Origin: Bactericera cockerelli
Taxonomy: Eukaryota; Arthropoda; Insecta; Hemiptera; Triozidae
Length of the DNA stretch: 64,000 nt
Assembly: GCA_024516035.1 (NCBI GenBank)
Contig: CM044959.1
Coordinates: forward strand, 18,558,525 to 18,622,524
Direction: 5' to 3'
The translations under genes and the position numbers were made by a program. The notes below the pieces were generated by a model. That model made no database searches. It was given only the letters and a program-made list of their open reading frames with translations, and was not told where the DNA came from. This document shows positions 47,401 through 59,700 of the stretch, piece by piece. Numbering within the stretch: position 1 is the first letter of the stretch; each line of letters starts with the position of its first letter.

Positions 47401-47572
47401 GTTATTCTTGTAGAGGTGTTGACGCTATTTTTCAAGTTGTAGAAGTTTAAAACGGAAGTAAACCTTGACTTGATACTGTTTTCTCTTAAGATGTTAATAT
47501 TAAAGTCGCCACATATAGCTAAATATTTAAAGTGAATCAGTTTTTCTAGTATCTTATCTAAAAGTTCTACAG
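44437..47572 (-). CDS. LINE ORF2 C-terminal part: endonuclease end and reverse transcriptase
   Basis: Starts inside the endonuclease ([32 protein letters not shown]), then a linker with a long Ser/Leu/Pro/Thr repeat, then RT ([56 protein letters not shown]). At the FADD box one extra A at about 45206 turns the frame, so the polymerase motif reads FADE and the rest continues in another frame ([14 protein letters not shown]). A further frame change is near 46030. Ends at 44437. Confidence 0.88.
46050..46690 (-). repeat. 21-bp coding minisatellite in LINE ORF2
   Basis: About 28 units of ctcccctctacctcttcttct-type sequence, read as LPSTSSS heptads, sit between endonuclease and RT. Some units have lost 1 to 3 bases, which shifts the frame in the part nearer the RT. 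Confidence 0.93.
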
Positions 47573-48571
47573 GGTGGACCAAAAAAACGTTTACACCCGT
47601 TAATGGTAGATTACTGACGACATTTCCAGGCCGGATCTGCAATCCGTTTTTTCGGATTCGCCTTTATAACTGCACAAAGTGATTTTTTCCAACTTTCTGA
47701 AAAAGTCCGACTTTGGCTTATTCTTCAGGTCAGAACTTTTTTTCTGTTTAAGATGAGTTGATTTTGAACATTTCTGCAGAAAGCCAACAAAATTTCGATG
47801 TTTCTAGCTACACTACTTTGTTATTTACGATTTGGTTTGGCATCTTTTTTGACACCTGAATAGAAAAAAAATTCTCATGTAAATTTTTTACACTTTGAAA
47901 CACTCAAGATTTGCCCGATTAAATTTTGGCACAGACATGGGCAAATTTGATAAAAGTTGGCGGCCAACCCAAGGATGCTAAAAAATAATTTTACGACTTT
48001 TTATCACGTGATCTTCTGGGTAAACAAACCAGGTAAGTCTCAAAAAATGATGTTCAAAATCTGAAAAGTGTTGACGGTGTAAGGTCGTCTTGTACTCAAA
48101 GAGTAATTAGCTATTTATGTCTGATAATTATTTTCCTTGGAATTAATTAAAGGCCAGTCAAATGAATGATTGTTTGTTTCTCGATGACAGTTTTCAAGCA
48201 TATTTTTCTGCGTTCTATGAAATATTACCTTTAAACTTCTTGAGTTTTTTTAGTACAAGTGACATAATTATTATTATTCGGATGCTGAAATGACAGATAT
48301 TATGCATTTAGCATATGGAGCTGCTAACAGGAATATTTTTTGGGATCACGTGAAAAACATAGTTTACGAAATACAAGTGGAGGGAGACGCAAGAGTAGCA
48401 GAATCTGGTAGCAAGAATTCGATGACCGGACAGAAAAACATGGAATCTTCCGCAACATTCGACGGAACATGATGAAGAGTTCAACCTTTGCGTCCAGGAA
48501 GGTGTGTGCCACTTCCAACAGTTCCTCTGAGGGAATTGAGAAGGAAGAGAGAGATAGAGGGAGAGAGCGAA

Positions 48572-48611
<40 letters not shown>

Positions 48612-50026
48612 AGAGGGAGAGAGAGAGGCAAGAAGGTAGAGGAAGAGAATGGCGAATGAGGATGTGAGAAATATTAGCTCGTAGGTAAGAAGGCTTGTAG
48701 TCATGAATTTTTTGCTGGCTCTGGCGTTCGGACCCGGGTGGGATCTTCCGCATGGCAAGTGACTAGCTTACCACTGAGCTAATCGTGCGCTTCTAATCGT
48801 TTCTCATTGAACATATTAACACAAAATGTTTTTTTTTTTTTAAGTACCTTTTTGTTTATACCAAAATAGTATAAAACATAATAAAGACTGCAAAAGTTTA
48901 TTCATTTTACAAAATATTATCTTGTTTTTTTTTTCAAGATTTCTATTAAGAGTTGGTAATCGGTAAATATTTGTTATTTAATTAGTATTGTTTATGATAG
49001 AAGAACCTACCTACATACATATTTACCTGGCTTTGTTTTATAAACTCTATTTTCGTTAGGAAAATTCGCTACTTTTTTTTTCTCTCGTAGGGAAGCATAA
49101 GAAAAACCATCCTTACATTATCAAGGCAGTCTCTCAGGGGCTTACATGAATAATAATTATGTGTATTGTGATACCAATAGTATCTGATATAACTCAATTT
49201 ACAAATGGTATTACCCCCCCAAAAAAACCATAAGTTGTTGATGTTACAATAGGTCAGATACAGGTATGAATAAAATAGTCCATCAGATTTTTTGATAATT
49301 AAAATAATATTAACCGCCGAGAATTGAACTTCGGTCATGCGACTAACACTCTTAGCGCTACCACATCTAGCTAACACCACTGACAATCTGAAAAGCACGA
49401 AAATTATCATTTGAATTTTCTTAAACTGGCTGATGAAGGCATGTGAGACCGCGGTATTCAAAAAAAGCAATGTAAACAATATTTGTAAACAATACAAGAC
49501 GCCCTTACACAGTCTACAGTTAGAAAACTCTTAGGATTTTTGAAGAGTTTTTGGCAAACATCTAATAATTTTTCCCAGAAGATCACGTGATAAAAAATCG
49601 TAAAATTACTTTTTAGCATCCTCGGGGCGGGCGCCAACTTTTATCAAACTTGCCCGTGTCTGTGCCAAAATTTGTTCGGACAAATATCGAGTGTTTTATT
49701 TAGTAAAAAAGTTTTTTCGTGTGTTTTTTTTCTGTTCAGGTGTAAAAAAGTATGACAAACCAAACCGTAAAAAACAAAGTAGTGTAGCTAGAAACATCGA
49801 AATTTTGTTGGCTTTCTGCAGAAATGTTCAAAATCAACTCATCTTAAACAGGAAAAAAGTACTGACCTGAAGAATAAGCCAAAGTCGGACTTTTTCAGAA
49901 AGTTGCAAAAAATCACTTTGTGCAGTTACAAAGGCGAATCCGAAAAAACGGATTGCAGATCCGGCCTGGAAATGTCGTCAGTAATCTACCATTAACGGGT
50001 GTAAACGTTTTTTTGGTCCACCCTGT
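47573..50026. mobile_element. TIR transposon C with about 450-bp inverted repeats, TA target
   Basis: Ends CAGGGTGGACCAAAAAAACG and its reverse complement, flanked by TA on each side. Inverted arms run about 47573-48025 and 49572-50026 (both contain cacgtgatcttctggg or its complement). The inside has a short ORF (48290-48472, MTDIMHLAYGAANRN), which resembles the N-terminal helix-turn-helix start of IS630/mariner-type proteins but has no DDE domain; a GA tract (48545-48625); and an S1-type tRNA head (48700-48795, minus). Non-autonomous. Confidence 0.9.
48700..48795 (-). repeat. tRNA-like SINE head, family S1
   Basis: On the minus strand gcgcacgattagctcagtgg, then tcacttgccatgcggaagat and cacccgggtccgaacgcc. 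It is nested inside transposon C. Confidence 0.65.
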
Positions 50027-51156
50027 ATAAAAACATTAAAGTTAGTTTTATAAGAGTTGTTTGAACGATAGATACCTACAACAGCTGTTTTTAGTTTATT
50101 AGACTTTATTACTGTGTATTCAAGACTAAACATAACAGGGTCTATACCTAGGTGTAGTGGTATAAAGTCCAAGGTATCTCTCACATATAACGAGACTCCA
50201 CCCCCTAAAGTACCAGAGTCTCTGTAGTAGCTAGCAGTGTTGACATATCCTGGAATGTTGGCACAGTGGGCACATTGGACCGTTAAAAATGTTTCTGTGA
50301 GACAGATGATGTCAGGAACCAAATTTTTGTCTTTGGACAGTTGATCTAAGAAAACCTCAATAGAGGGTATTTTGTTCCGTATACCCTGTATATTATGGTG
50401 CATCAGAGTGAGGGATTTCTGATGTTTATTTTTTGGCGTGTGGGAGATGTTACGCGTTCTAGATCGTGAGTGTGTTGATAAACGATTTGTGTAGCTGGTA
50501 TAGTGAGTTAGATTATTATGTTGTCTTGGGATTAGGTTTGTCGGGGAAGTAGTAGAAAATTGACGAGGGTAGAAGGGTTCGGCATCTGGCGAAAGTTTAT
50601 GCAGTGAGATGAGATGAGAGTGATTGTTAGGAATGAAAGGGGGTGAATAAGGCGAAAGTTGAGAGTGAGATTGAGAATGTAGCTGATTGGTATTAACGCA
50701 GCCATCACCTATAAAATTCGTATCATTGAGATGGAGAGATAATTGAGTGGTTGTCATAGAATTTGAGGGATTTAAAAAAAATCTAGGAGTACCACTTGAC
50801 GAGTTATCATCATATAAATAATCAGATGAAGCAGAAACTTCATGTTCAATGTCATCAATCAAATTAAGAAAATCATTTGTTTCAGAACAGACCGGAGAGT
50901 ACGTTATAACATCATTTGCATTATTATTATTATTATGAACACATGGAATGGCAATGCTTTCTTCACTCTCGGATGTTACTGATAACAAATTAGTAGGAAC
51001 ATTAGAATTTGAAAGATAATAATTAATTCTAGAAAAACAGTTATTAGGTACATTAGAAGAACATTGAGGTACATTTATATCACAGAAAGTTGAAAGAAGA
51101 CTAGTTGGTTGATGACTTGATAGGCGGGCTGTAGCCAAATTAAAAACTAAGTACAT
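50027..51156 (-). CDS. LINE ORF2 N-terminal part
   Basis: Asn/Ser-rich N-terminal region (about 240 residues) then the start of an APE endonuclease: LTLMHHNIQGIRNK, IICLTETFL, GGGVSLYVRD, VVGIYRS. It runs into transposon C after NSYKTNFNVFI. It overlaps the end of ORF1 by about 10 bases, the arrangement expected for termination-reinitiation. Confidence 0.85.
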
Positions 51157-52657
51157 AAAGGGTGAGAATATCTTAGGTGTAAAAAAGAAGAGGAGATTGG
51201 TTGACTTAGAATGAATACTAGTTTTTCAATTTTTTTACAGAAATTTAATTTGCCAGAGTGGTTTAAATGAAGTCCGTGTCGAGTGAAGTTCGAACGGGAC
51301 AAAAAGATATTAGAATCCAAAAAATAAAACCCATATTTACAGCTTTGAGACTGTAGGTACATGTTGGTAGCGAAAATATTAGAGAATAAGTCATTTCGGC
51401 AATAGAAATAAGGAATTCCAGAGATAATAACGTTTGTTTGCGTGAAAATAGATTTAGAATTTTCCAAGTACTTATCGATAGAATCAGGACACAGTTGAGG
51501 GACGTCATTGGTGCCAGCAAGTAGAATAATGAAATCTTTCTTGCCAAATTGATCTCCTAAAGAATTGAGCTTATCAAAGATAACAGCAGCCTTGGCACCC
51601 GGGTAGGTATATCCACTGACATCATACTCGGGGAGCAAAGTAGTGAGATATGTAGCGAAGTCTCTGGATATGCTAGTACCAATAATAAGAGCCTTGGGTT
51701 TGGGGGATGCTGGAGGTGGGGGCGGGGCTGAGATGTCCAGTAACATGGGAGCACTGAGAGCCTTGGGTTTGGGGGATGCTGGAGGTGGGGGTGGGGCTGA
51801 GATGTCCAGTAACATGGGAGCACTGAGAGCCTTGGGTTTGGTGAATGCTGGAGGTGGGGGTGGGGCTGAGATGTCCAGTAACATGGGAGCACTGGGAGCC
51901 TTGGGTTTGGTGAATGCTGGAGGTGGGGGCGGGGCTGAGATGTCCAGTAACATGGGAGCACTGAGAGCCTTGGGTTTGGGGATGCTGGAGGTGGGGGCGG
52001 GGCTGAAGTGTCCTGGGAGATGTCCAGTAACATGGGAGCACTGATATCCAGAAAAGTCTCTGTAGCTGCATGACTTGGAGTGGGTGGTAGAATGTGAGAA
52101 TCCTTCAAGTTAGGGAGATCATTGAGCTCTAGAATAGGAGACTCATTCGAGAGGATAGTCTCATGTGAAGGAGCGCTTTTCTTTTGAGTTAGTGAGAGAA
52201 ACTGTTCCTTAGCTTCCGCTAGTTGCGCAGACAAGCTTTTTACTTCATTTATTAAGTCAGAGTTGAGTTTTTTCAAAGAACTAATTGTCTCATCATTATT
52301 TGATTTATTTTTGTTAACGGGAGTAATCGAGTTAGTTACTTTCTTAGGTGTTGGGTCTTTTATTTTATTCAGCGTTGAGGAGACGCGATTAGCTGGGGCA
52401 GCTTTCTTTTTTGGTACATTTTGATTACAAGTATTGTCATTGGGTAAAGGCAACTTTTTATTAGTATTCGAAAGTTTTAAATTTGAATTATTTTTACTGG
52501 AGAGAGAGTTGGTCATCGGACTTGAGTTCTTAGAAGAGGAAGCAGGTGATAATTTAGCTTGAGAGGCGGCAGAAGTAGAGCTGCAAGATTGGGAAACCAT
52601 CCGACAGTAACTACGAGTTTCATAGTGACTTTTAGGTACACGATTTGTACGATACAT
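51147..52657 (-). CDS. LINE ORF1: coiled coil, Pro-rich repeats, SGNH hydrolase
   Basis: N-part (from MYRTNRVPKSHYETRS) is Ser/Asn/Lys-rich with a predicted coiled coil (SSLKKLNSDLINEVKSLSAQ). A frame change near 51975 leads into a repeat of the type APMLLDISAPPPPPA. The C-part is an SGNH fold: LIIGTSISRDF (Ser in GTS), LLAGTNDV, and RHGLHLNHSG for the catalytic His. Same fold as ORF1 of the other LINE, but without a FLYWCH part and with little other similarity. Confidence 0.83.
51690..52045 (-). repeat. About 69-bp coding tandem repeat in LINE ORF1
   Basis: Five units that each encode MLLDISAPPPPPA plus a KPKA linker. One unit near 51980 has lost one base, which breaks the frame. Confidence 0.92.
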
Positions 52658-52799
52658 GTTAAGTATGAGGAAAAAGTTCTAATAACTGATAAGAACGGAG
52701 ATTATCTGATTGTTGAAGAGCCGACAATAGTTCCGAAGATAAAAACAAATGGGAGTTATTATTATAACATGAGAATCACATTCACTAGCACTGGCATTA

Positions 52800-53648
52800 T
52801 TGTTACATAATAGTTATTATAAGCACTGGAAACAAAATGAAATTCTCCGAGCGATTAGATTACGAAATCAATACGTAAAAAATTGTCAAATTTATTTTTA
52901 GGAGGTGAAGAGTGGGTCAAAAAAATATTATTTTTTAAGAGAAAATACACGATTTTTCACATTTGAACAGAAAGTGCACAAATATACATAAAAAAAAACA
53001 CGACAAAAGTAGATTTAATGAAAACAGGAGAAAAAAATTAGTAAATTTAGTTAAAATTAGATACATAGAGAGACCTTCTCGAGACGCTAAGATACTATCA
53101 ATATATTCAATATTTATTGTGTTTGTAACTATGAACTAAATTGAAAATGAACTCAGGTATAATCCACTTTGGATAAAATTGGGTAACGGTCTTGATCAAA
53201 CGAATTAGCACCTAACTCTCTATGGAAAGTTTTTGTAACATTAAAATGTCTCATCTGTCTCATTGAACAAATTAATATACTATTACAGAAAACTTTTGAT
53301 AAAATTTACTGTTTTTTTTTAATAGCTGATAAATGCGATATTTAAAATTAGTTATCATATTTGTGTTAATCACTTACGTGATATCACAACTACACAAACT
53401 TGCTTTACTAAATCCACGCTGAAACCGTGACTTGAACCACCGACCTCCAGGTTACAAGTTCATCGCCTTATCGTTCAAGCTACGGAGGTCGGTGATATTT
53501 AAAATTAGTGAATACATTAGCAATTTGACAACCTACCTTTTTTCTAGTGACCATGTGGGGCTGGGACATAAAACATCAAAGTTATTGCAATCACCGAAAA
53601 TTACGATTTTTTACAAAGGCTTCACAAAATATCTAAAAGTAGGTAATG

Positions 53649-53681
<33 letters not shown>

Positions 53682-54793
53682 GCTGACACTAGAAATAGAT
53701 CATAGTATTAGCCGAGGATGAAGGATAAATTTTAATCCATCAAAAAGACATGGGGAAAAAATACGAGAAATTTTGTCACCAGTTACAAAGGCAGAGCGAA
53801 TTAGCACAGCATTATTCAACAAAACACAATAAACTAAATAAAAAAAATAATTTGTTTACAAAAATAAGAACACAAACTGACCATTTGTTTGACAGTCATA
53901 ACATAAAAAAAGCTAATCACCATAGCCCAAACCGAGGGTGTACTCCAATTGCTTCTTTTTCATTCCATTTGAGCAATTGTTCTTAATATGAAATTTGGGG
54001 GCTTAGGGTATAGGCTAGTTGCTCTTTTTGATCAGAAATAGGTACATATGTGAATTGTTCCAATTAGATCTAAGAAAATATGAGATCAATTTTTTGCTGT
54101 TCATTTTTCACAATTTTTTTTATTGATTACTAGGTTAGTGCTGTGGTATTATTAACAGACCACATAAGCCTCCCTTGTTCCTGAAAGAACTCTCACTCTC
54201 AAAATCGTCAAAACTTCCCTTTTCTACTATCAAATTTTGTTTAAAATAACCCGATGAGAGTGTGAATTTTTCCCAAATAACATAATCAGAGTGCAGTTGA
54301 AAAGGAAATTTGGGGATTATGAGAGTGAGAGTGCCCTGAACAGTGAACACCCCTGATAGGTTTTGTGATAGATGGACACAGATTTGATAGATTTTTTTAC
54401 ACATATGGATTAGTAAAAATATGTCGCAGGCAATGCCTATGAATCGAGTTTATAGGTAAGCTATCGAGAGAAAAAATCCTCACAAGATGTAGATAAATTC
54501 ACATCGTTATCATTATAAATCTGAAACCAAAAATCAGAGCAACAGTATGTTCAGATTGTTCAGTTTTCGTACGCCTAAAAAAGCTAGAGGAGCAATTTAC
54601 CATCGCATCAGAGCAATCGAATACTCATGAAATCGGAGCAAACTGAATATTCATTAAATCGGCGCAATTGAATGATGTCCGCCACCGAAAATGCTTTATC
54701 TCCCCCTTTGAACTAAAACGCGACCGCCGCGCTACTCGACCTTCCTGATAAGACAACTCAGTGTATGTCATAGGAAGTACATGGACATGGACT
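52800..54793. other. Gene-free interval with S2 SINE and A-rich tracts
   Basis: AT-rich, no exon recognised. Holds an inverted S2 SINE (53345-53500) and an A-run at 53650-53681. Confidence 0.5.
53345..53500 (-). repeat. SINE family S2
   Basis: atcatatttgtgttaatcac through aacttgctttactaaatcca and ccaccgacctccaggttaca to ctacggaggtcggt on the + strand. Confidence 0.8.
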
Positions 54794-55049
54794 CAGGGCC
54801 GTATTTAAGGGGGGGCCCAGGGGCCTGCCCCCCCCCCCCCCTCGAGCTTGGCCTCCCCTCAAAATTCTCACTTGAACGCAGGCTCTCGTCCCGGCCCTCC
54901 CCTGCCTTGGATTTTTTCTAGGTACATTACATATCTACATACGTACATGTTGATTCCTAAACACAATAAACGGTAAAAACCAACTAAATCACAACATAAT
55001 ACTGTTTGCCCCCCCCCCCCCCCTGACGAAAATCTTGGATACGACCCTG
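54794..55049. mobile_element. 256-bp hAT-type MITE with 8-bp target duplication
   Basis: CAGGGCCGTATTTAAGGGGG at the left and the related TTGGATACGACCCTG at the right; exact 8-bp duplication catggact at 54786-54793 and 55050-55057. Internal C runs of 14 and 15. CAGGG ends plus 8-bp targets are typical of hAT. Confidence 0.92.
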
Positions 55050-55167
55050 CATGGACTCACTGCTTACTAATATAGGAGCTCAATATACATTCTAATTTTA
55101 CACAACAATACACAATGTATGTATAGAATTTCATATGAGTTTTACAAATATGAGGTCATTATTAGTC

Positions 55168-55375
55168 TGTCCCGGTAGCTCAGTGGTAAAGGCGGCACTC
55201 TGTGAATCCAAATATTCCAGAGGACGTGGGTTCGAAACCCAGCCGGGACAAGACTTGTTATCCTCCCATTTGGTATTTTTACCACATAATAATATGTCTT
55301 GGGCTTCCTGCTGGAATAATGGGACTTTAATAGTCCTAAGCGGGCAGTATAAATGAGGCGATATTATTATTATTA
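55168..55375 (+). repeat. SINE family S4, best tRNA-like head
   Basis: The head closes a perfect 7-bp acceptor stem (GTCCCGG with CCGGGAC) and a T arm (tgggttcgaaaccca), followed by the S4 body and a TTA-repeat tail. The anticodon region is too long for a working tRNA. Confidence 0.85.
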
Positions 55376-55399
55376 TTATTATTACTATGATAGGACCTT

Positions 55400-56788
55400 A
55401 ATTTTATAGTAACAACAAGTGGGAAAAATAAAATTGATAGGAGAGGTTAAGAGTTGAAAGGTGAAATTTCAAAATATATTGGAGAGGAGGAGTATTAGGA
55501 AGAGCGAGGAGGCGATATCTCGGGAACGGTTGAGACATGAAAACTTCACAAGCATAGAGGGTAACGAATCGAAATATCCACAAGTGATGGCACAAGATTT
55601 CGTGACAGACGAAATTGATCTTATAGATTTATTATATTTCAATAACGAAAGTTACAATATAAGCTATTTGTTTAACTCAAAAAGCTCTGACTGAGCGAAA
55701 AGTTTGGAATCGAACTCTAGATTCAAAAGAGTAGAGACAATAGAGCGCAACCACAAGAGAAGATCCTTTATGAAAGTTATGACAAGAAGATCATCTCAGA
55801 CATAGACAACAAAACTAGAAGAAGAAAAAACTGGTCTTTCTTTCGGTATTAATTTCCTCCCAGAGAGACAGACTTTTTTTCTGCAATCATATTTTTTCTA
55901 TAAATATTTTTTTCTAACAATATTTCATCGACAAATGATTTTTTTCTCAATAAAATGTCTTGTACAAATGATTTTGTCCGCTCTCTCTAATAAAGACGTT
56001 TAATCTGGGCCACCGATCCAGGCGGTTTTTGACGTTTCCATGATGAACCTGTCCAGACGATTGTATTGAATTATCTGCCCGACCATCACAAATCAATCCA
56101 GCCTCTAATCAAACGACACCGCTTATGGACTTGGGATCTAATGAAAACATCTCATTCACCGCCGGTAATGTCTGTTCGATCTGATATGACCGATTCAGGC
56201 GATTCATTGCGAGTAAATCACCGAGCGATGGATGATGGATGACTTCATTTTCTCGGCGAACTGGGTTTTGAGATCGAACATCAATTGAGAGTAGCAATTG
56301 TGGAGTTCTATATTGGACTTGAACAGAGTTGACTTACGTTGGAAGTGATCCAGTAGTAATTTAGTGCTCAAGAGAATAATCAAGTCCCACACGACTATAT
56401 TGATATAAGGGTTAGACACAATTTGTTCCATACAAAACCATTCTCTTTATCATCTCTGTTTTTCCCTAAATATTTCCCAAAACTACCTACCAGAAAACTG
56501 AACAGTGTTAGATATTCTTAGAAGCTCATGACTAGAGTTGGATTTTTTTTTCTCTATCACAAGTCTTAAAAAAGTTTTAAATTATATTTAGTAAATATGT
56601 TGTTTAATCGCAAAAATCTAGCATCTTAGGAGTACTCGAAAAAATCGAAAAAAGAACATAAACTTTAAAGTAGTTTACAGTCATAAAGAAAACAGAGTTA
56701 GGTGTAAAAAGAGCACAATAATTACAGAATTAAAAAAAAAACTACAAAATATCTGTTTAATCGCAAAAAATCACGACAAATGTCTCAC
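55400..56788. other. Unannotated interval
   Basis: Several short ORFs, none with recognisable motifs. No exon supported. Confidence 0.4.
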
Positions 56789-59700
56789 CTTGTCAACACG
56801 TTTGCTGCCGAGAAGCACATTGCTGGAAGAGGGCGGCTTGTTCGTAGGCGAGGTGGCCTGAAGTAGGGCACTCTCGGAAGCCAACCTGTTGAACTTCCTC
56901 ATGCACTCTTTCACACTGATGTTGTGCTCGGGGTCCTGAAAAAAGACAAATCATACGTGGACAAAATGTAAGGTCAGTAGTTAATAAACTTGTTTTATCT
57001 TCTGGACTAAATTTAAGTATTAAAAGGAATGAAATTAATAAAAGATACGCTTGAATCTAATAAGGAATTAAATATATAAACACATATGAGCCAGCGTCGA
57101 TGTTAAACTACGTCCAGCGAGGTGAAGACTTCGTGATGCTGGTATTCCGGCCCAACGCAGGCTGGGAGAGTATAAGCAGGTTTGTGAGTTTCCTGCGAAT
57201 GGAGGGTTACACCCCCGTCGTGATATGACCATGTAGTTGAAAGCGACGTTAAACCAAAAAAAAACACATATATGAATACGAACTGCGACTGAATATTACA
57301 CATTTCAATTAGGATAGGTAATAACAGCAAGTCTAACCATCTAAACGACTGAAATAAATCATTATTAAAAAAAAAACAATTACCAGCTTGAATTTGTAGA
57401 AATTAAATTAAAAATTAACCGATTACACCTGTATCACAACTAAGTTGAGTGAGCTGGCAAATCCAGAAGGAACTGCATAAAGGAAGTTTAATATTTTTCT
57501 ACTATCAAAAAACACTTATCTACAAGATATCTAATTTCACGTAATAAGACTTCAATATGATTAACATCTGTTACTAGAAGTAACAGTAATCTGAGCGAAT
57601 AGGATGCCTGATAGGAGTGATAAGCTGGTATGACCACTTATGAAAACTTCCTAATCACTTCAGTTACACGTGGGGTAGACAACACACCTATGGCCAACCA
57701 GATTGTTTCTAAGAGTTAAGTTATCATTTGTGTTGATCACTTTCGTGACACAACAACTACTTAAACTAGCTTTGCTACGCTGAAACCGGGACTTCAACCA
57801 CCGACCTCTCGGTTACAAGTCTGCCGCCTTATCGATCAAGCTACTGAGGTCGGTAGCAAGATTGTTTCTATAATCACTCTTATCCTCAAAGCAACTTACA
57901 CGAGTTACCTACTTTAAGAAAATGTTCGTCCTAGGCCAGAGGAATGCCACTGGATACGAAAAGAGATACAGTTAAATGATCAAAAATAATAGGCTGTTAG
58001 CTCAAAACAGAAAGTCTCAAACAGCCTTTACATTCGAGAACTCACCGGAAGAACTGCACAACTAGGGTATTGATTTAGTCAAAGTATTACACAATACAGC
58101 TTACGAATATCTGAAATCCACTGTCAACGAATTAGCTATTGAGGTTGGTCACATCTCACAAAACGATTAACTATGGAACACTAAAAACTATACTAATTGT
58201 TGTATTATACTCTCACATGAATGAAAGAGAAAGAAAAATGCAACAATTGCTAGACTGAAACACTGGAACTATGTATGTTGGCAAAAACTAAATAAGCCAG
58301 ACACAGCAGCAGTGCAAACCTCAGGCGAAACCCTACCCATACGTCAGATGTAGAAACACATGTGTTTTGGATTATCATGTTAGCATATCAGCTAGTGATT
58401 GCCAAACAATGAGAGCAAAGTCAAATGTGGCGAAATTTTTGACAACTAAAAGAGAAGGGCAGCAGATGTGAGTAATACATAAATAGGTGCATGAGTTTGG
58501 GTGTTGTCAGCACTGAATAGTACCGAACAAATCCAATGATCTTGCTTGGAACAAAATAAATCAGCTATGTGAATGCCACCATAAAAAATATTTTTTTAAT
58601 TTTTGTAAGACAAATTATAAGCTTTTTAGGTATTTTACAACGAGGATCAAGTATGTAATAAAATCAATCCCTACATAGCACATTATACAAGTCGCTAATT
58701 CTAAAAGTTGATGAAACGGCGAAACTCATAAATCTATGTACATACATATTCCTGGCACTACCAATCTGAAAACTAAAATGAGATTTCACATTCCATAGGC
58801 CAATGGGTCACCAGTGTAAAAGAACATCTACTTTCACCTGATACTCTTTGTTATAGAAGGGGTTAATTATTCAAATTGGAGGAAATAGGAGAGAGTCAAT
58901 GAACGTACCTCAGCAATATCCCCCGGAGTGCTACCTGCACTGTTCACGGGCGTCTTGTCTTCCTCCGTGGGCGTAGAGGCAAACATAGGTGCACCCCCAC
59001 CCCCGGGCATATTCTCCTTCTCCGCCCCTCCCCCAGACTGCAAGAACTTGTCGGAGTTTCTTCTGCGAGGGGGGACGGGCGGCGGAGGGGCGCCCGTCCA
59101 GCATGGGAGGGGGGAGCTCCAAGGTGCTAGGGCGCGCTGTGAAGGGCGCGGGGTTGTCCAGCGAGGTAGAGCGAGCCGTTTTGTTCGAAAAGGAGGGCGC
59201 TTTGGATGCTGGGTGGCCACTGTACGAGTTGGAATGTATGAAGGGCGGATGAGGCGGTTGTTGGGCGGATTGAACCGGATAATGAGGGTTGGGTGGATGA
59301 TAGTTTGGACCGGGTGCGTATGGTGGAATGTTTTGGACGTGAGGCAACCCTGACGTGTACGGATTGGGGGGTGCATTGGACGGAGAATATTGGGGAGGCC
59401 CTTTGTTCAGAATCAGGTGTGGGGAGAGATGTGGGGGAGTGGTAACTAGTGGGGGAGGAGGTGGACGATAAGGAGGTGGCTGTCTCAGGCCACTGGACGA
59501 GGAATAAGAGGAATGCAAGGAGTCTTGGGAGGAGTAGCGGCTAGGAGTGCTGTTCCGGGGGAGTTGTATTGGGGGTGAGGGCTGAGAGGTTCAGGGGACA
59601 TGGCGGGGGTGGAGTAGTTGCTGTACTGATCCATGAGATGCTGGGGGCGGTATCGCTTCTTCAGGATCAAGTACTTTTCACCCTGAAACAAATGTAGAGG

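Larger units (their letters stand above)
44437..52657 (-). mobile_element. Second SGNH-ORF1 LINE, split by a DNA transposon
   Basis: ORF1 lies at 51147-52657, ORF2 at 50027-51156 and 44437-47572. The two ORF2 parts are separated by element C (47573-50026). Removing that element with one TA joins the endonuclease frame exactly. Neither end of the LINE is secure: no poly(A) or target duplication was found at the 44.4-kb end, and the 5' UTR above 52657 is undefined. Confidence 0.88.

Noticed and set aside
55168..55255. Possible tRNA gene with perfect acceptor stem
   Set aside because: The anticodon arm is too long and does not fold, and the same head with the same non-tRNA body occurs at 25085. 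It is a SINE head.
56109..56431. Minus-strand ORFs of 62 and 75 codons
   Set aside because: No family resemblance, no splice sites placed sensibly, and they overlap each other in different frames.
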